The notes below the pieces were generated by a model. It worked only from the letters and a program-made list of their open reading frames with translations, did not search any database and was not told where the DNA came from. Below, one piece after another: positions 19,689 to 28,868 of a DNA stretch of 64,000 bases. Source of the DNA: Opitutaceae bacterium TAV5 (GTDB taxonomy: Bacteria; Verrucomicrobiota; Verrucomicrobiia; Opitutales; Opitutaceae); NCBI GenBank assembly GCA_000242935.3, contig CP007053.1, forward strand, positions 1,612,001 through 1,676,000, written 5' to 3'. Numbering within the stretch: position 1 is the stretch's first letter; each line of letters opens with the position of its first letter. Position numbers and translations under genes: made by a program.

Positions 19689-21125
19689 ATGCACCGCACT
19701 CTCGCCGCTGCCGCCATCACCCTCCTGCTGACATTCGCCGGCTGCACCCTCGCGCCCGATTACGAGCGTCCCGCCACGCCCGTCCCCGACGCCTGGCCCG
19801 CCGCCACCGCCATGTCCGCCGACGCGGCCGGCACGGCCGCCGACATCCCCTGGGCCACCTTTTTCGGCGACCCGCGCCTGCGCGCGCTCATCACCGTCGG
19901 CCTCGAAAACAACCGCGACCTGCGCACCGCGCTCCTCCGCGTCGAGCAGACCCGCGCCCAGTACCGGATCGAGGGCTCCTCCCTCTGGCCCACGCTCGAC
20001 GGCGCCGCCGACGGCAGCCGCGGCCGCACGCCTGCCGACCTCTCCTCCTCCGGCCGGGCCTACACCGCCAGCCAGTACCGCGTGGGCGGCGTCGCCTCCT
20101 GGGAGATCGATTTCTTCGGCCGTGTGCGCAGCCTCAAGGCCGCCGCGCTCGAAACCTGGCTGGCCACCGAAGAAGCCCGCCGCGCTGCGCAACTGGCATT
20201 CATTTCCACCCTCGCCACCCAGTACCTCACCGAACGCTCCGCCGACGAGCAGCTCGAACTCGGCCGCCGCACGCTCGCGCTCGTCCAGGATTCGTACAAC
20301 CTGATCAAACATCGCTACGACAACGGCGTCGCCACCGAGCTCGACCTGCGCACCGCCGAGGCCCAGGTCGCCAGCACCCGCGCCACCATCGCCGAATACA
20401 CGCGCCTCCTCGCGCAGGCGCGCAACGGCCTCGCCTTCCTCGTCGGCGCGCCCCTCCCCGACGATCTGCCGGCCGCGCTCCCCCTCGCCGGCCAGAACCT
20501 CATCACCGATCTTCCCGCCGGCCTGCCGGCCGATCTCCTGCAACGCCGGCCCGACATCCTGCAAGCCGAGCACACCCTGCGCTCCGCCAACGCCAACATC
20601 GGCGCGGCCCGCGCCGCCTTCTTCCCGTCGATCACGCTCACCGCCTTCGGCGGCACCAGCAGCGCCGATCTCGACGGCCTCTTCAAGGCCGGCTCCGGCA
20701 CCTGGAGCTTCGCCCCGCAGATCACGCTTCCGATCTTCACCGGCGGCCGCAACCGCGCCACGCTCGATGTCGCCGAGATCCAGAAACGCATCGAGATCGC
20801 CGCCTACGAAAAAGCCATCCAGACGGCCTTCCGCGAAGTCGCCGACGGCCTCGCCGCCCGCTCCTCCTACGACGAACAGCTCGCCGCACAGGAAGCGCAG
20901 GTCACCGCCGAGCAGAGCCGCTACGATCTTTCGGACATCCGTTACAAGGGCGGCGTGGCCGATTATCTGACCGTGCTCACCGCGCAGCAGGATCTCTTCG
21001 CCGCCCAGCAGAGCCTGATCCGTTCGCGCGCACTCCACCTCATCAGCCTCGTCGATCTCTACAAGGCTCTCGGCGGCGGCTGGACACAGGAGGAAAAACC
21101 CGAAGACCAGGAGCCCAAAAGCTGA
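19689..21125 (+). CDS. RND outer-membrane factor lipoprotein (OprM/NodT)
   Basis: 478 residues. The signal peptide has lipobox FAGC (LLLTFAGCTLAPDYERP), which precedes the OEP repeats: VASWEIDFFGRVRSLKAAALETWLATEEARRAAQLAFISTLATQYL in the first half and YDLSDIRYKGGVADYLTVLTAQQDLFAAQQSLIRSRA in the second. It should form the trimeric exit duct for the preceding pump. The 18-base spacing to the pump gene supports one operon. Confidence 0.95.
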   Translation: MHRTLAAAAITLLLTFAGCTLAPDYERPATPVPDAWPAATAMSADAAGTAADIPWATFFGDPRLRALITVGLENNRDLRTALLRVEQTRAQYRIEGSSLWPTLDGAADGSRGRTPADLSSSGRAYTASQYRVGGVASWEIDFFGRVRSLKAAALETWLATEEARRAAQLAFISTLATQYLTERSADEQLELGRRTLALVQDSYNLIKHRYDNGVATELDLRTAEAQVASTRATIAEYTRLLAQARNGLAFLVGAPLPDDLPAALPLAGQNLITDLPAGLPADLLQRRPDILQAEHTLRSANANIGAARAAFFPSITLTAFGGTSSADLDGLFKAGSGTWSFAPQITLPIFTGGRNRATLDVAEIQKRIEIAAYEKAIQTAFREVADGLAARSSYDEQLAAQEAQVTAEQSRYDLSDIRYKGGVADYLTVLTAQQDLFAAQQSLIRSRALHLISLVDLYKALGGGWTQEEKPEDQEPKS

Positions 21126-21186
21126 AGCCAAAACCATATCTCCCATACCTCCCATCTCTCCCCTGCCTCCCATCCTCCCCCCTCCC

Positions 21187-21636
21187 ATGCACCCACCTTC
21201 CCCGGCTGATCCCTGGCACCTTCTGCGGGAGTGCCAGACCCGCTCCGCGCAAGAGCAGCAACTTTTTTCCGGTCGCGACTGGCTGCTCGTCTCCGCCCTC
21301 GTCGAGTTTCTCACCGCGCTTTATCCGCTCTACCTCTGGCTGGCGAATCTCTTTCTCTCGCGCCGCGTCGCTGCGCCCGTAATCCCCGTGCCGATACGCG
21401 ATGTCGTCTGCGTGATGTTCGGCGTCGGCTTCCTCTTCCTCGCCCTCGCCTGGTGGGCGAAGTACGCGCCCTTCCGCGCATCGCTGGTCGCCTTCCTCTT
21501 CTACGTCGGCCTCCAGGTCTGGCTGGCCTTTTCGATACCCAACCACTTCATGGAAGGCATCGCCTCCCGGATCCTGATCATGCTCGGTCTCGTCATGGCC
21601 GTGCGCACCGGCTACCGCCGGCGTCATCATATCTGA
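21187..21636 (+). CDS. Small membrane protein of unknown function
   Basis: 149 residues with about three to four hydrophobic segments (LLVSALVEFLTALYPLYLWLANLFL; VVCVMFGVGFLFLALAWWA; SLVAFLFYVGLQVWLAFSI; ILIMLGLVMAV) and a basic C-terminal tail. I do not recognise a family. It lies 61 bases after the outer-membrane factor in the same direction, so it may be co-transcribed with the efflux genes or with the next gene. Confidence 0.65.
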   Translation: MHPPSPADPWHLLRECQTRSAQEQQLFSGRDWLLVSALVEFLTALYPLYLWLANLFLSRRVAAPVIPVPIRDVVCVMFGVGFLFLALAWWAKYAPFRASLVAFLFYVGLQVWLAFSIPNHFMEGIASRILIMLGLVMAVRTGYRRRHHI

Positions 21637-21685
21637 CGGCCGGGTTCCGGCCATGCCGGACCCTGCCCCCCGCCGTCTCCCTCTC

Positions 21686-22492
21686 ATGAGCACATCGCCA
21701 CTCCTCCGCGCCGTTCCCGCTGACCCTGCCCCCGACGCCGGCCCGTACCGCCGCGGCGGCTGGCCGGTGGTCCTCGCTTCGCTTGTCGGCACGCTGGCGG
21801 CGATCGCCGGCTTCGCGTTCTTCGGTCGCCATGCCCCGACTCTCGCCTGGATTCCGGCGACGCTCGCCGGCGCGCTCAGCCTGTGGGGATGGCTCTGCGT
21901 CATCCGGGCCCTGCGCGATAAAAGCGTGCTGCCCCGCTCGCATTCCGTCCTCGCCGGCGTGCTCGGTTTCAACGTCATCTGCACCAGCCGCGGAGTCGCC
22001 GCCACGGCTTTCGTCTATCCCGACGTCCTGCCTCCCGGCGGCACGGCGCGCCTTCTTGTCTTCCTGGAAAACTACGCCTCGCGCCAGCGCGTTGTCCACG
22101 CCCGCATCTCGCACCATCCCGGCCTCGACCGCCCCGTGCGCGACTATCTCGACTTCCACCTCGCGGCCGGCCAGGCGGCCGTCTACGAACTCCCCGTCCG
22201 CGCCACCGCGGAACTGACGCCCGGCTTCCACACCCTCCCGGTGCGCATTTGCGTGAGCCGCCCCAACGGCAAGGGCGTCCGCCTCCCCGGCAGCCGCCGA
22301 CACCTCTACGACATCTGGCGGGTCCGCTTCGCCGCTCCTTTCGAATACAAACCCGATCTGCCGCCCGCCCCGGCCACGACGGAGCCGCTGCCCGCCCCGC
22401 GCTTCCTCTCCCTCGCATCCGTGAGCGCACCCCGCCCCGACCTGGAAATCCTCCGGAAACTCGTCACCGATTCCGGCGCCCGCCAGAGTTGA
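21686..22492 (+). CDS. Membrane-anchored protein of unknown function
   Basis: 268 residues from the ATG at 21686; an ATG at 21653 would add 11. Two hydrophobic helices near the N-terminus (WPVVLASLVGTLAAIAGFAFF and LAWIPATLAGALSLWGWLCVI) are followed by a soluble beta-rich part with LPPGGTARLLVFLENYASRQRVVHARISHHPGL, resembling an Ig-like or DUF58-neighbour fold. No catalytic motif was seen. It directly follows the previous membrane gene. Confidence 0.6.
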   Translation: MSTSPLLRAVPADPAPDAGPYRRGGWPVVLASLVGTLAAIAGFAFFGRHAPTLAWIPATLAGALSLWGWLCVIRALRDKSVLPRSHSVLAGVLGFNVICTSRGVAATAFVYPDVLPPGGTARLLVFLENYASRQRVVHARISHHPGLDRPVRDYLDFHLAAGQAAVYELPVRATAELTPGFHTLPVRICVSRPNGKGVRLPGSRRHLYDIWRVRFAAPFEYKPDLPPAPATTEPLPAPRFLSLASVSAPRPDLEILRKLVTDSGARQS

Positions 22493-22643
22493 AACCGCTA
22501 AATGACGCTAAAAACCGCTAAAGGAGAACCGGTTGATAATGGAATCAGGAGAGCGGGGCATCACCTCCCAAGTGCAGACATTGTCGGGTCGTCCTGTCTG
22601 ACAATGTCTTTGTTGAGCGTCCGTTAGCGCCCTTTAGCGGTTC
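22491..22643. repeat. Inverted 'CGCTAAA' phrase repeat with inner palindrome
   Basis: The left arm 22491-22524 repeats CGCTAAA three times (ACCGCTAAATGACGCTAAAA..). The right arm 22613-22643 carries the complementary TTAGCG phrases. Nested inside is a second inverted repeat, GACATTGTC..GACAATGTC (about 22577-22608). It fills the gap between two convergent genes. Confidence 0.8.
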
Positions 22644-22662
22644 CCTCTGCTGCGGTTTCCGC

Positions 22663-23922
22663 TCACACGAACGGCGCTCCCGTGCCCTCGCCGACGACCG
22701 GCCGGACCGGCTCACCCGCCGCCGGCGCCGAGCGCGGTTTCGCAAACGCCACCGCCGCCACCGCCATCACCGCCGCGCACAGGCCGAGCGCCAGCCGCGG
22801 ACCCCAGTGCGCTGCCGCCCACCCCGTCAGCAGCGCCCCGATCGGCGCCACCCCCTGCGCCATCACAAACAGCCCCATCACGCGGCTCCGCTTGTCGTCC
22901 GCCACGCGCGCCTGGATCAGCGTGTTGCTGCCCGCCATCACCAGCACCACCGCCGTCCCGCTGACAAAATAACCGACATACGCCACCCACACCGACGGAC
23001 TCAGCGCGATCACCAGCGAACTCGCCGCCACCAGCACCGTGCCGCGCACGATCCACGGACGGAGCTGGTCCACCGTCGTGCGCGTCCCCAGGATGATCGC
23101 GCTCAGCAACGCCCCCGCGCCCACCGCCGAATAAAAATGCCCCAGCATGGCCGCATTGCCGTCAAAAACCCCGCCCGCAAACACCGACGCCAGCGTGCTC
23201 GCCCCGAACCCCGCCAGCGCGTTGACCGCCACCAGCAGGAGCGGCCTCCGCAGCCCGCCTTCCGCCCGCACGTAGGCCAGGCCCGCCCCGAAGTCTTCCC
23301 ACGCCCGCGTCACCCGCTCGCGCGGCGGCCGCGGCTGCACGCGCATCATCCACAGACTCAGGATCACCGGCAGGTAACTCACGGCATCGATCGCGTAACA
23401 CACGCCCGCGCTCCAGCGGTTGATGAGCACGCCCGCGATCGCCGGCCCGAGCAACCGCGCGATGTTGAACATCGAGGAATTGAGCGCGATGGCATTGGGC
23501 AGATCCTCGCGCCGGTCCACCATCTCCGCCACGAAGGACTGCCGCGTCGGAAACTCGAACGCATTGATGAATCCCTGCACCAGCGAAAGCCCCACCAGCA
23601 CCGTGATCGTCATGTTCCCGGTCAGCGTCACGGTCGCCAGCGACGCCGATTGCACCAGCGAACACATCTGCAACCCGATCAGCAGCCGGCGCCGGTCCAG
23701 CCGGTCGCCCGTCACCCCCGTGAACGGCGCCAGCACCAGCAGGGGAATCTGCGTGGCAAACCCCACCAGCCCCACGTGAAACGGACTCGCCGCCAGCTTG
23801 TACGCCAGCCACATGGAGGCTGTCGTTGTCATCCAGTTGCCCATCAGCGAGATCGCCTGGCCGGAGAAGAACAGCCGGTAGTTGCGGGAACGGAACGAGC
23901 GCAGGAGCGAAACGGTTTTCAC
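22663..23922 (-). CDS. MFS exporter, EntS-like (MFS_3)
   Basis: 419 residues with a GTG start (KTVSLLRSFRSRNYRLFFSGQAISLMGNWMTTTASMWLAYKL), the characteristic beginning of the EntS-like export subfamily. The loop 2-3 motif FTGVTGDRLDRRRLLIG and about 12 hydrophobic helices are present. EntS exports enterobactin; many relatives export drugs or unknown metabolites, and no siderophore genes are nearby, so the substrate is open. It is divergent from rpsB. Confidence 0.88.
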   Translation of the reverse strand: MKTVSLLRSFRSRNYRLFFSGQAISLMGNWMTTTASMWLAYKLAASPFHVGLVGFATQIPLLVLAPFTGVTGDRLDRRRLLIGLQMCSLVQSASLATVTLTGNMTITVLVGLSLVQGFINAFEFPTRQSFVAEMVDRREDLPNAIALNSSMFNIARLLGPAIAGVLINRWSAGVCYAIDAVSYLPVILSLWMMRVQPRPPRERVTRAWEDFGAGLAYVRAEGGLRRPLLLVAVNALAGFGASTLASVFAGGVFDGNAAMLGHFYSAVGAGALLSAIILGTRTTVDQLRPWIVRGTVLVAASSLVIALSPSVWVAYVGYFVSGTAVVLVMAGSNTLIQARVADDKRSRVMGLFVMAQGVAPIGALLTGWAAAHWGPRLALGLCAAVMAVAAVAFAKPRSAPAAGEPVRPVVGEGTGAPFV

Positions 23923-24175
23923 GGGAAAAGAAACCGCCCATCATCAACCCGTCCCGACGACACCGTCCATACCCGAAAACGGTGACCGGGGCCCGACGGC
24001 CCGGGCTTCCCGCACTTCGCGCTTGCCTCGGCCTCCCCTGATCCGTGTGATCGACCCTTTCCTGCCCGCTTCCGGGCCGGGAAACCAGTCACACACAACC
24101 ACAACACTCCATCACCCGATCGCAAGGCGGCCCACTGGCCGACCTGTGTGTCAGGAAGATACATAGATCAACATC

Positions 24176-25081
24176 ATGAACGTCACTGCCAAAGACCTGC
24201 TCGACGCCGGCGTCCACTTCGGTCACCAGACCAAGCGCTGGAACCCGCGCTCCAAGCCCTACGTGTTCGACCACCGCCAGGGCATCACCATCATCGACCT
24301 CGGCAAGACCCACGAACTGCTCAGGAAAGCCTACACCTTCATCGAGGACACCGTCGCCAACGGCGGCAACGTGCTCTTTGTCGGCACCAAGAAGCAGGCC
24401 CAGGAAATCCTCCGCGAGGCCGCCACCTCCACCAGCATGCCCTACTGCGTCGACCGCTGGCTCGGCGGCACGCTCACCAACTTCGCGACCGTCAAGAAAT
24501 CGATCGCCAAGTTCAAGAAATTCCAGGCCCTCGAGACCTCCGGCGACATCAACAAGCTCTCCGCCAAGGAAGGCGCCGCCATCAAGCGCGAGATGGTCCG
24601 CATGAACAAGAACTTCGCCGGCATCGTCGACATGCCCGAGCTTCCCTCGGCCATGTTCGTCGTCGACGCCAATCATGAAGACATCGCCGTCGCCGAAGCC
24701 GCCCGCTGCGGCATCCCCTGCGTCGGCCTGGTCGACACCAACTCCGACCCGACCAAACTCTCCCACCCGATTCCCGGCAACGACGACGCGGTGAAATCCA
24801 TCCGCATCATCGTCGACACCATCGTCGAGGCCGTGCAGAGCGGACTTTCCCAGCGTGACAGCCGTCGCGCCGCCCGTGGCGCCGCCGACCTCAAGGCCGC
24901 CAGCGCCGCCGTGGCCGCCGCCGCCGGCATCACCGAAGAACCCGCCGCCGTGGCCGTGGTCGAAATCGAGGATGAAGTCGTCGCCGACATCATCGGTGAA
25001 GACGGCGAAGTCATCAAGCCCGCCAAGAAGAAGGCCGCTCCGGTCCGCAAGAAAATCGCCGCCCCCAAGGACGACGAGTAA
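24176..25081 (+). CDS. rpsB: 30S ribosomal protein S2
   Basis: 301 residues. The core matches S2: [45 protein letters not shown], then [13 protein letters not shown] and [29 protein letters not shown]. The C-terminus is about 60 residues longer than E. coli S2: an Ala-rich stretch, an acidic patch ([16 protein letters not shown]) and a Lys-rich tail. It is paired with tsf 47 bases downstream, the usual bacterial order. The 250-base leader upstream is long enough to contain autoregulatory structure. Confidence 0.97.
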   Translation: MNVTAKDLLDAGVHFGHQTKRWNPRSKPYVFDHRQGITIIDLGKTHELLRKAYTFIEDTVANGGNVLFVGTKKQAQEILREAATSTSMPYCVDRWLGGTLTNFATVKKSIAKFKKFQALETSGDINKLSAKEGAAIKREMVRMNKNFAGIVDMPELPSAMFVVDANHEDIAVAEAARCGIPCVGLVDTNSDPTKLSHPIPGNDDAVKSIRIIVDTIVEAVQSGLSQRDSRRAARGAADLKAASAAVAAAAGITEEPAAVAVVEIEDEVVADIIGEDGEVIKPAKKKAAPVRKKIAAPKDDE

Positions 25082-25128
25082 GCCGCCCTCCAGCCAATCC
25101 CTCCCTCCGGAAAGGAACCCGTTTAACA

Positions 25129-25737
25129 ATGAGTACCGCTACAACAACGACAGCAATTACCGCCCAGATGGTGAACAGCCTGCGCGAACAGACCGGCGCC
25201 GGCATGATGGACTGCAAGAAGGCCCTGGTCGAAACCAACGGCAACGTCGAGGAAGCCATCACCATCCTCCGCAAGAAAGGCAATGCCTCCGCCGCCAAGC
25301 GCGCCGACCGCGCCACCAAGGAAGGCCGGGTCGAAAGCTACATCCACCTCGGTGGCAAGGTAGGCGTCCTCGTCGAGGTCAACTGCGAGACCGATTTTGT
25401 GGCCCGCAACGAAGAGTTCGGCGCGTTCGTGAAGGACATCTGCCTCCACATCGCCGCCGCCAGCCCGATCTGCGTGTCGCGCGACGAGGTGCCCGAAGAG
25501 AACATCGCCAAGGAGCGCGAGATCGCCACTGCGCAGGTCGCCGGCAAGCCGCCCGCGGCGATCCAGAAGATCGTCGAAGGCAAGCTCGACAAGTACTTCT
25601 CGACCGTCGCCCTGCTCGACCAGCCTTTCGTCAAGCAGCCCGAAAAGACGGTGAAGGAAATCCTCACCGAGCAGATTGCGAAGACCGGCGAGAACATCCA
25701 GATCCGCCGTTTCGCCCGCTTCCAGCTCGGCGCCTGA
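25129..25737 (+). CDS. tsf: Elongation factor Ts
   Basis: 202 residues, nearer the short form of Thermus and cyanobacteria than the 283-residue E. coli protein. The N-terminal UBA-like domain [38 protein letters not shown] and the EF-Tu contact motif [14 protein letters not shown] are clear. Only one dimerisation subdomain is present. It recycles EF-Tu-GDP. It is followed by an intrinsic terminator that closes the rpsB-tsf operon. Confidence 0.96.
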   Translation: MSTATTTTAITAQMVNSLREQTGAGMMDCKKALVETNGNVEEAITILRKKGNASAAKRADRATKEGRVESYIHLGGKVGVLVEVNCETDFVARNEEFGAFVKDICLHIAAASPICVSRDEVPEENIAKEREIATAQVAGKPPAAIQKIVEGKLDKYFSTVALLDQPFVKQPEKTVKEILTEQIAKTGENIQIRRFARFQLGA

Positions 25738-25773
25738 CCGGCACGGTCCGGCGAACCGTTTCGCTTCATTCCA

Positions 25774-25807
25774 AAAACCGTCCCGGGCACTCCGGGACGG
25801 TTTTTTA
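25774..25807 (+). terminator. Intrinsic terminator after tsf
   Basis: The stem ACCGTCCCGG/CCGGGACGGT encloses a short GCACT loop and is followed by TTTTTT. It has the classic form and ends the rpsB-tsf transcript. Confidence 0.93.
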
Positions 25808-25867
25808 TGCCCGCATCGGGAGGATCGCCATTACGGATCGTATGCGTTCCGGATTCAAACCGGGAGG

Positions 25868-25973
25868 GCCACAAAAAACACAAAATTCCTTTCTGTCCGA
25901 CGAGAATCTCTCGCGCGCTTATAAGCGCGATGGGGGATTTCATGCGCGGTGTGTTTTTTCGTGTTTTTCGTGG
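25868..25973. repeat. Degenerate inverted phrase repeat of the ACGAAA family
   Basis: The left arm CCACAAAAAACACAAAATTC (25869-25888) and right arm GTGTTTTTTCGTGTTTTTCG plus TGG (25951-25973) are imperfect complements. It is a decayed relative of the elements at 2715-2800 and 57065-57197. The rest of the 330-base gap between tsf and mntR shows no gene. Confidence 0.6.
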
Positions 25974-26071
25974 CCATTCTTCCTCCTTCGGTTGCGGCTC
26001 AGCCACCCCAAGGCCTTTGTGTAAAAATCCGAAGGCTTTGGGGCTTTGGTATGGCCCCCCGCCACTCACCT

Positions 26072-26572
26072 TCAGCCGCGCTTCAGGGCGCGCTCGAAGG
26101 CCGCCAGGGTTTCCGGGCTCACGTGGTGCTCGATGCCTTCGGCGTCGCGTTGCGCCGCGGCTTCCGGCACGCCCTGAAGACGCAGAAATTCCACCACGAT
26201 CTCGTGCCGCCGCCTCGCGTCACTGGCGGTCTTGCTGCCAAGCTCCGTCAGGAAAATCGAACGATACGGCAGTGACGTCACGTAGCCCAGACGCTGCAAC
26301 CGCGCGATCGTCCGGTTCACGGTCACATGCGTCACCCCGAACTTGCGCGCCAGATCGGTGACGCGGGCCTCGCCCATGGTGGCGATCAGCTCGGCAATGG
26401 CTTCCACATAATCTTCGGCCGTTTCGCGCGCATGCGCTTCCCGCGTGCTGCGCAGCCCCTCCGCCTGCGTCAGCTTTTCCTTGCGCGACGCCGCCGCTCC
26501 GGCGCGAGCGGAGGGTTTGCGCGCGACATTCTTCCGCGTAGCGGCGGTCGATCGGGTGGCTCCGGATGTCAT
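26072..26572 (-). CDS. mntR: Manganese-responsive transcriptional regulator MntR (DtxR family)
   Basis: 166 residues. A Lys/Arg/Ala-rich tail of about 40 residues precedes the DtxR winged helix ETAEDYVEAIAELIATMGEARVTDLARKFGVTHVTVNRTIARLQRLGYV. The metal-binding helices follow: RRHEIVVEFLRLQGVPEAAAQRDAEGIEHHVSPETLAAFERAL. It closely resembles E. coli MntR, which represses Mn uptake when Mn is sufficient. It is divergent from a metal-uptake operon, and a TAGC-N4-GCTA palindrome lies about 50 bases upstream of the start. Confidence 0.9.
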   Translation of the reverse strand: MTSGATRSTAATRKNVARKPSARAGAAASRKEKLTQAEGLRSTREAHARETAEDYVEAIAELIATMGEARVTDLARKFGVTHVTVNRTIARLQRLGYVTSLPYRSIFLTELGSKTASDARRRHEIVVEFLRLQGVPEAAAQRDAEGIEHHVSPETLAAFERALKRG

Positions 26573-26620
26573 GCCGGCACTTCACACCAAAACGCGCCTC
26601 ATGTCCAAGACAAACAGGAT

Positions 26621-26634
26621 GTAGCGCTTGCTAC
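26621..26634. promoter_or_regulatory. MntR-box-like palindrome 1 (mntR side)
   Basis: GTAGC-GCTT-GCTAC is a perfect inverted repeat with the core TAGC-N4-GCTA, the half-site spacing of the E. coli MntR box. It is 49 bases from the mntR start codon, suited to autoregulation. Confidence 0.7.
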
Positions 26635-26660
26635 GGATGTAAATCAAAGTGGCTCAGACA

Positions 26661-26757
26661 GAGCGGCGGCGTCCCCGCCGCCGGACGCGCGCCAGCGCGC
26701 CTGTCTGGTATGATGGCGGGACTGTCATCCCGTCCGGCGGCGGGGACGCCGCCGCTC
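26661..26757. repeat. Perfect 27-base inverted repeat
   Basis: The arms 26661-26687 (begins GAGCGGCGGCGTCCCC) and 26731-26757 are exact reverse complements, with a 43-base loop that itself contains CGCGC palindromes. It sits between the two MntR-like boxes. It is a REP-like mobile palindrome or a transcription-blocking hairpin; it has no gene and no U-tract. Confidence 0.85.
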
Positions 26758-26821
26758 CTGTTTTTGCAACAACGCGAGATTTGTTTTGACGGCCACAAAT
26801 AAATGCTTCGGCTATTAATTG

Positions 26822-26833
26822 TAGCTTATGCTA
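26822..26833. promoter_or_regulatory. MntR-box-like palindrome 2 (uptake-operon side)
   Basis: TAGC-TTAT-GCTA is a perfect palindrome with the same TAGC-N4-GCTA core as the box at 26621. It lies in an AT-rich stretch about 80 bases before the start of the outer-membrane protein gene, where a repressor would block the operon promoter. Confidence 0.7.
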
Positions 26834-26911
26834 AATCTATTCCCACGAGCTACTCGTCAGCCGCCCGGACACCCGGATCGGCAATCCGCAAAACGAAGAA
26901 CCGTTTCCTTC

Positions 26912-27829
26912 ATGCAAAAAAAGAACACCACATCCACCAACGCCCGGCCGTATCGTAAAAAGAGCGCGGCCGGTTTCCGCTGCGCGCTTCCGGTGGCGGG
27001 GCTCTCCATCGTTCTGGCCGCCCCGCCATTGCGGGCCGGAGACGACACCCCGCCCGACAAGTCGGCCTGCACGCTCTTCAATCCCACGCCGAAGGAGTGG
27101 ATGCGCGCACTCTCCACTGACCGGCCCGACCAGACCGAAAGCCCGTACACGGTCGATGCCGGCCACGTCCAGATCGAGCTCGATTTCGTCAACTACACGT
27201 ACGACAGCGACGGCGGCATTCGCACCCGGGAGTACAGAGTGGCTCCGCTCAACCTCAAGGTCGGCCTGCTCAACCACGTCGATCTCCAGCTGATGGTCGA
27301 TCCTTACATCCGCTCGCAGGTCAAGGATCGCAACGCCGGCACCAGAACCACGGTTTCGGGATCCGGCGACCTCACGACCCGCCTCAAGATCAACTTGTGG
27401 GGCAACGACGGCGGCGCGACGGCCCTCGGCATCATGCCCTTCGTCAAGTGGCCCCTGTCGTCCAATGACATTCGCAACGGCAAGACCGAGGGCGGCGTGA
27501 TCGTCCCCTTCGCCGCCGGGCTTCCCGCCGACTGGAGCATGGGAGCCATGACGGAGGTGGATTTCGTCAGCGACGGCGACGGCGGTTACGACACCGAATG
27601 GGTCAACTCCATCACCTTCAGCCACGACATCACCGGAAAACTCGGCGGCTACATCGAGTTCGTGGCCGTGACCGGCAGCGCGCCCGGCTTCAGATGGCAG
27701 GGCCAGGTGGACATCGGGTTCACCTGGGCTCTCGGTGAAAACAGCCAGCTCGATTTCGGCTGCAACTTCGGCGTCACCGACTCGGCGCCCGATTACCAAC
27801 CCTTCGCCGGATTTTCCCGGCGCTTCTGA
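26912..27829 (+). CDS. Outer-membrane protein of the MetA-like 'transporter' family
   Basis: 305 residues from the ATG at 26912. An upstream ATG at 26828 lies inside the operator palindrome and is unlikely. The signal peptide is KSAAGFRCALPVAGLSIVLAAPPLRAG. The mature part is amphipathic beta-rich (LSTDRPDQTESPYTVDAGHVQIELDFVNYTYD; FTWALGENSQLDFGCNFGVTDSAPDYQPFAGFSRRF) and ends in Phe, as outer-membrane barrels do. It is the first gene of an Mn-type ABC operon with an MntR-like operator, so a role as the outer-membrane entry for the metal is inferred. Confidence 0.75.
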   Translation: MQKKNTTSTNARPYRKKSAAGFRCALPVAGLSIVLAAPPLRAGDDTPPDKSACTLFNPTPKEWMRALSTDRPDQTESPYTVDAGHVQIELDFVNYTYDSDGGIRTREYRVAPLNLKVGLLNHVDLQLMVDPYIRSQVKDRNAGTRTTVSGSGDLTTRLKINLWGNDGGATALGIMPFVKWPLSSNDIRNGKTEGGVIVPFAAGLPADWSMGAMTEVDFVSDGDGGYDTEWVNSITFSHDITGKLGGYIEFVAVTGSAPGFRWQGQVDIGFTWALGENSQLDFGCNFGVTDSAPDYQPFAGFSRRF

Positions 27830-27856
27830 CTCTCTTCCTCCATTCGTCATACATAA

Positions 27857-28795
27857 ATGAATACCATACAATCCACCGCCGCCCTGCGCGGCCTTCCCTG
27901 CCGGGCGCGTCGGGCGCTCACGATCGCAACGCTTGTCCTCGGCGCTTTTGGCATCGGCTTCGCGGCCGATGCCAAGCCCAAACGCGTGGTCACCACGTTC
28001 ACGATCATCCAGGACATGGCGCAGAATGTCGCCGGCACCGCCGCCATCGTCGAATCCATCACCAGGCCCGGCGCGGAAATTCACGAATACGAGCCCACAC
28101 CGCTCGACATCGTCAAAGCCCAGTCCGCCGATCTCGTCCTCTGGAACGGCATGGGGCTGGAACGCTGGTTCGAGAAATTTTTCAGCAATGTCCGCAACGT
28201 TCCGAGTGTCGTCCTCACCGAAGGCATCGAGCCCCTGAGCATCAGCGAAGGCCCCTATAACGGGAAACCCAATCCCCATAGCTGGATGTCGCCCGCCAAC
28301 GCCATCATCTACGTGGAGAACATCCGCAAGGCATTCGTGGCGCTCGATCCCGAAAACGCGGCCACCTATAACGCCAACGCCGCCGCCTACACCGAAAAGC
28401 TCAAGGCCATCGACGAGCCGATCCGCAAAAAACTCGAGGAAATCCCCGAGAGCCAGCGCTGGCTGGTGAGCAGCGAGGGCGCATTCTCGTACCTGGTCCG
28501 CAACTACGGCATGAAGGAGGTCTGGCTCTGGCCCGTGAATGCCGACGAGGAAGGCACCCCGCGACAGGTCCGCAAGGTCATCGACATCGTGCGCAAGAAC
28601 AGGATTCCGGTCGTCTTCAGCGAAAGCACGATCAGCGACAAGCCGGCCCGCCAGGTGGCCAAGGAAACGAAGGCCCGCTACGGCGGCGTCCTCTACGTCG
28701 ATTCGCTCACGACCGACGACGGGCCGGCTCCCACCTACCTCAAGCTGCTCGAATACAATGCCCAGACGATTGTGAACGGCTTTTTCGGAAAATGA
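27857..28795 (+). CDS. Metal ABC transporter substrate-binding protein (SitA/MntC type)
   Basis: 312 residues with an N-terminal signal ([20 protein letters not shown]). Cluster A-I motifs supply the four expected metal ligands: His in [10 protein letters not shown], His in [10 protein letters not shown], Glu in SSEGAFSYL and Asp in [16 protein letters not shown]. The absence of a His-rich loop and the Glu/Asp pair favour Mn(II)/Fe(II) over Zn(II). It delivers metal in the periplasm to the ABC permeases encoded downstream. A hairpin with a short U-tract follows the stop. Confidence 0.92.
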   Translation: MNTIQSTAALRGLPCRARRALTIATLVLGAFGIGFAADAKPKRVVTTFTIIQDMAQNVAGTAAIVESITRPGAEIHEYEPTPLDIVKAQSADLVLWNGMGLERWFEKFFSNVRNVPSVVLTEGIEPLSISEGPYNGKPNPHSWMSPANAIIYVENIRKAFVALDPENAATYNANAAAYTEKLKAIDEPIRKKLEEIPESQRWLVSSEGAFSYLVRNYGMKEVWLWPVNADEEGTPRQVRKVIDIVRKNRIPVVFSESTISDKPARQVAKETKARYGGVLYVDSLTTDDGPAPTYLKLLEYNAQTIVNGFFGK

Positions 28796-28828
28796 GTTCC
28801 GCGGACGGAAAACAACAAAAGCCCGGCC

Positions 28829-28860
28829 GCGTGGGAAAAACCCGCCGCCGGGCCTTTGTC
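28829..28860 (+). terminator. Internal hairpin terminator/attenuator
   Basis: GCCCGGC..GCCGGGC pairs, with an inner GCGTGGG/CCCGC part, and is followed by CTTTGT. It lies between the binding-protein and ATPase genes. It probably lets only part of the transcripts continue, giving excess binding protein. Confidence 0.6.
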
Positions 28861-28868
28861 TTCAAACT

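Noticed and set aside
17820-21314. A very long open frame on the minus strand, opposite the RND pump and outer-membrane factor
   Set aside because: Its sequence is low-complexity Gly/Ala/Glu/Arg typical of antisense frames in GC-rich genes, while the plus strand carries complete, motif-rich proteins.
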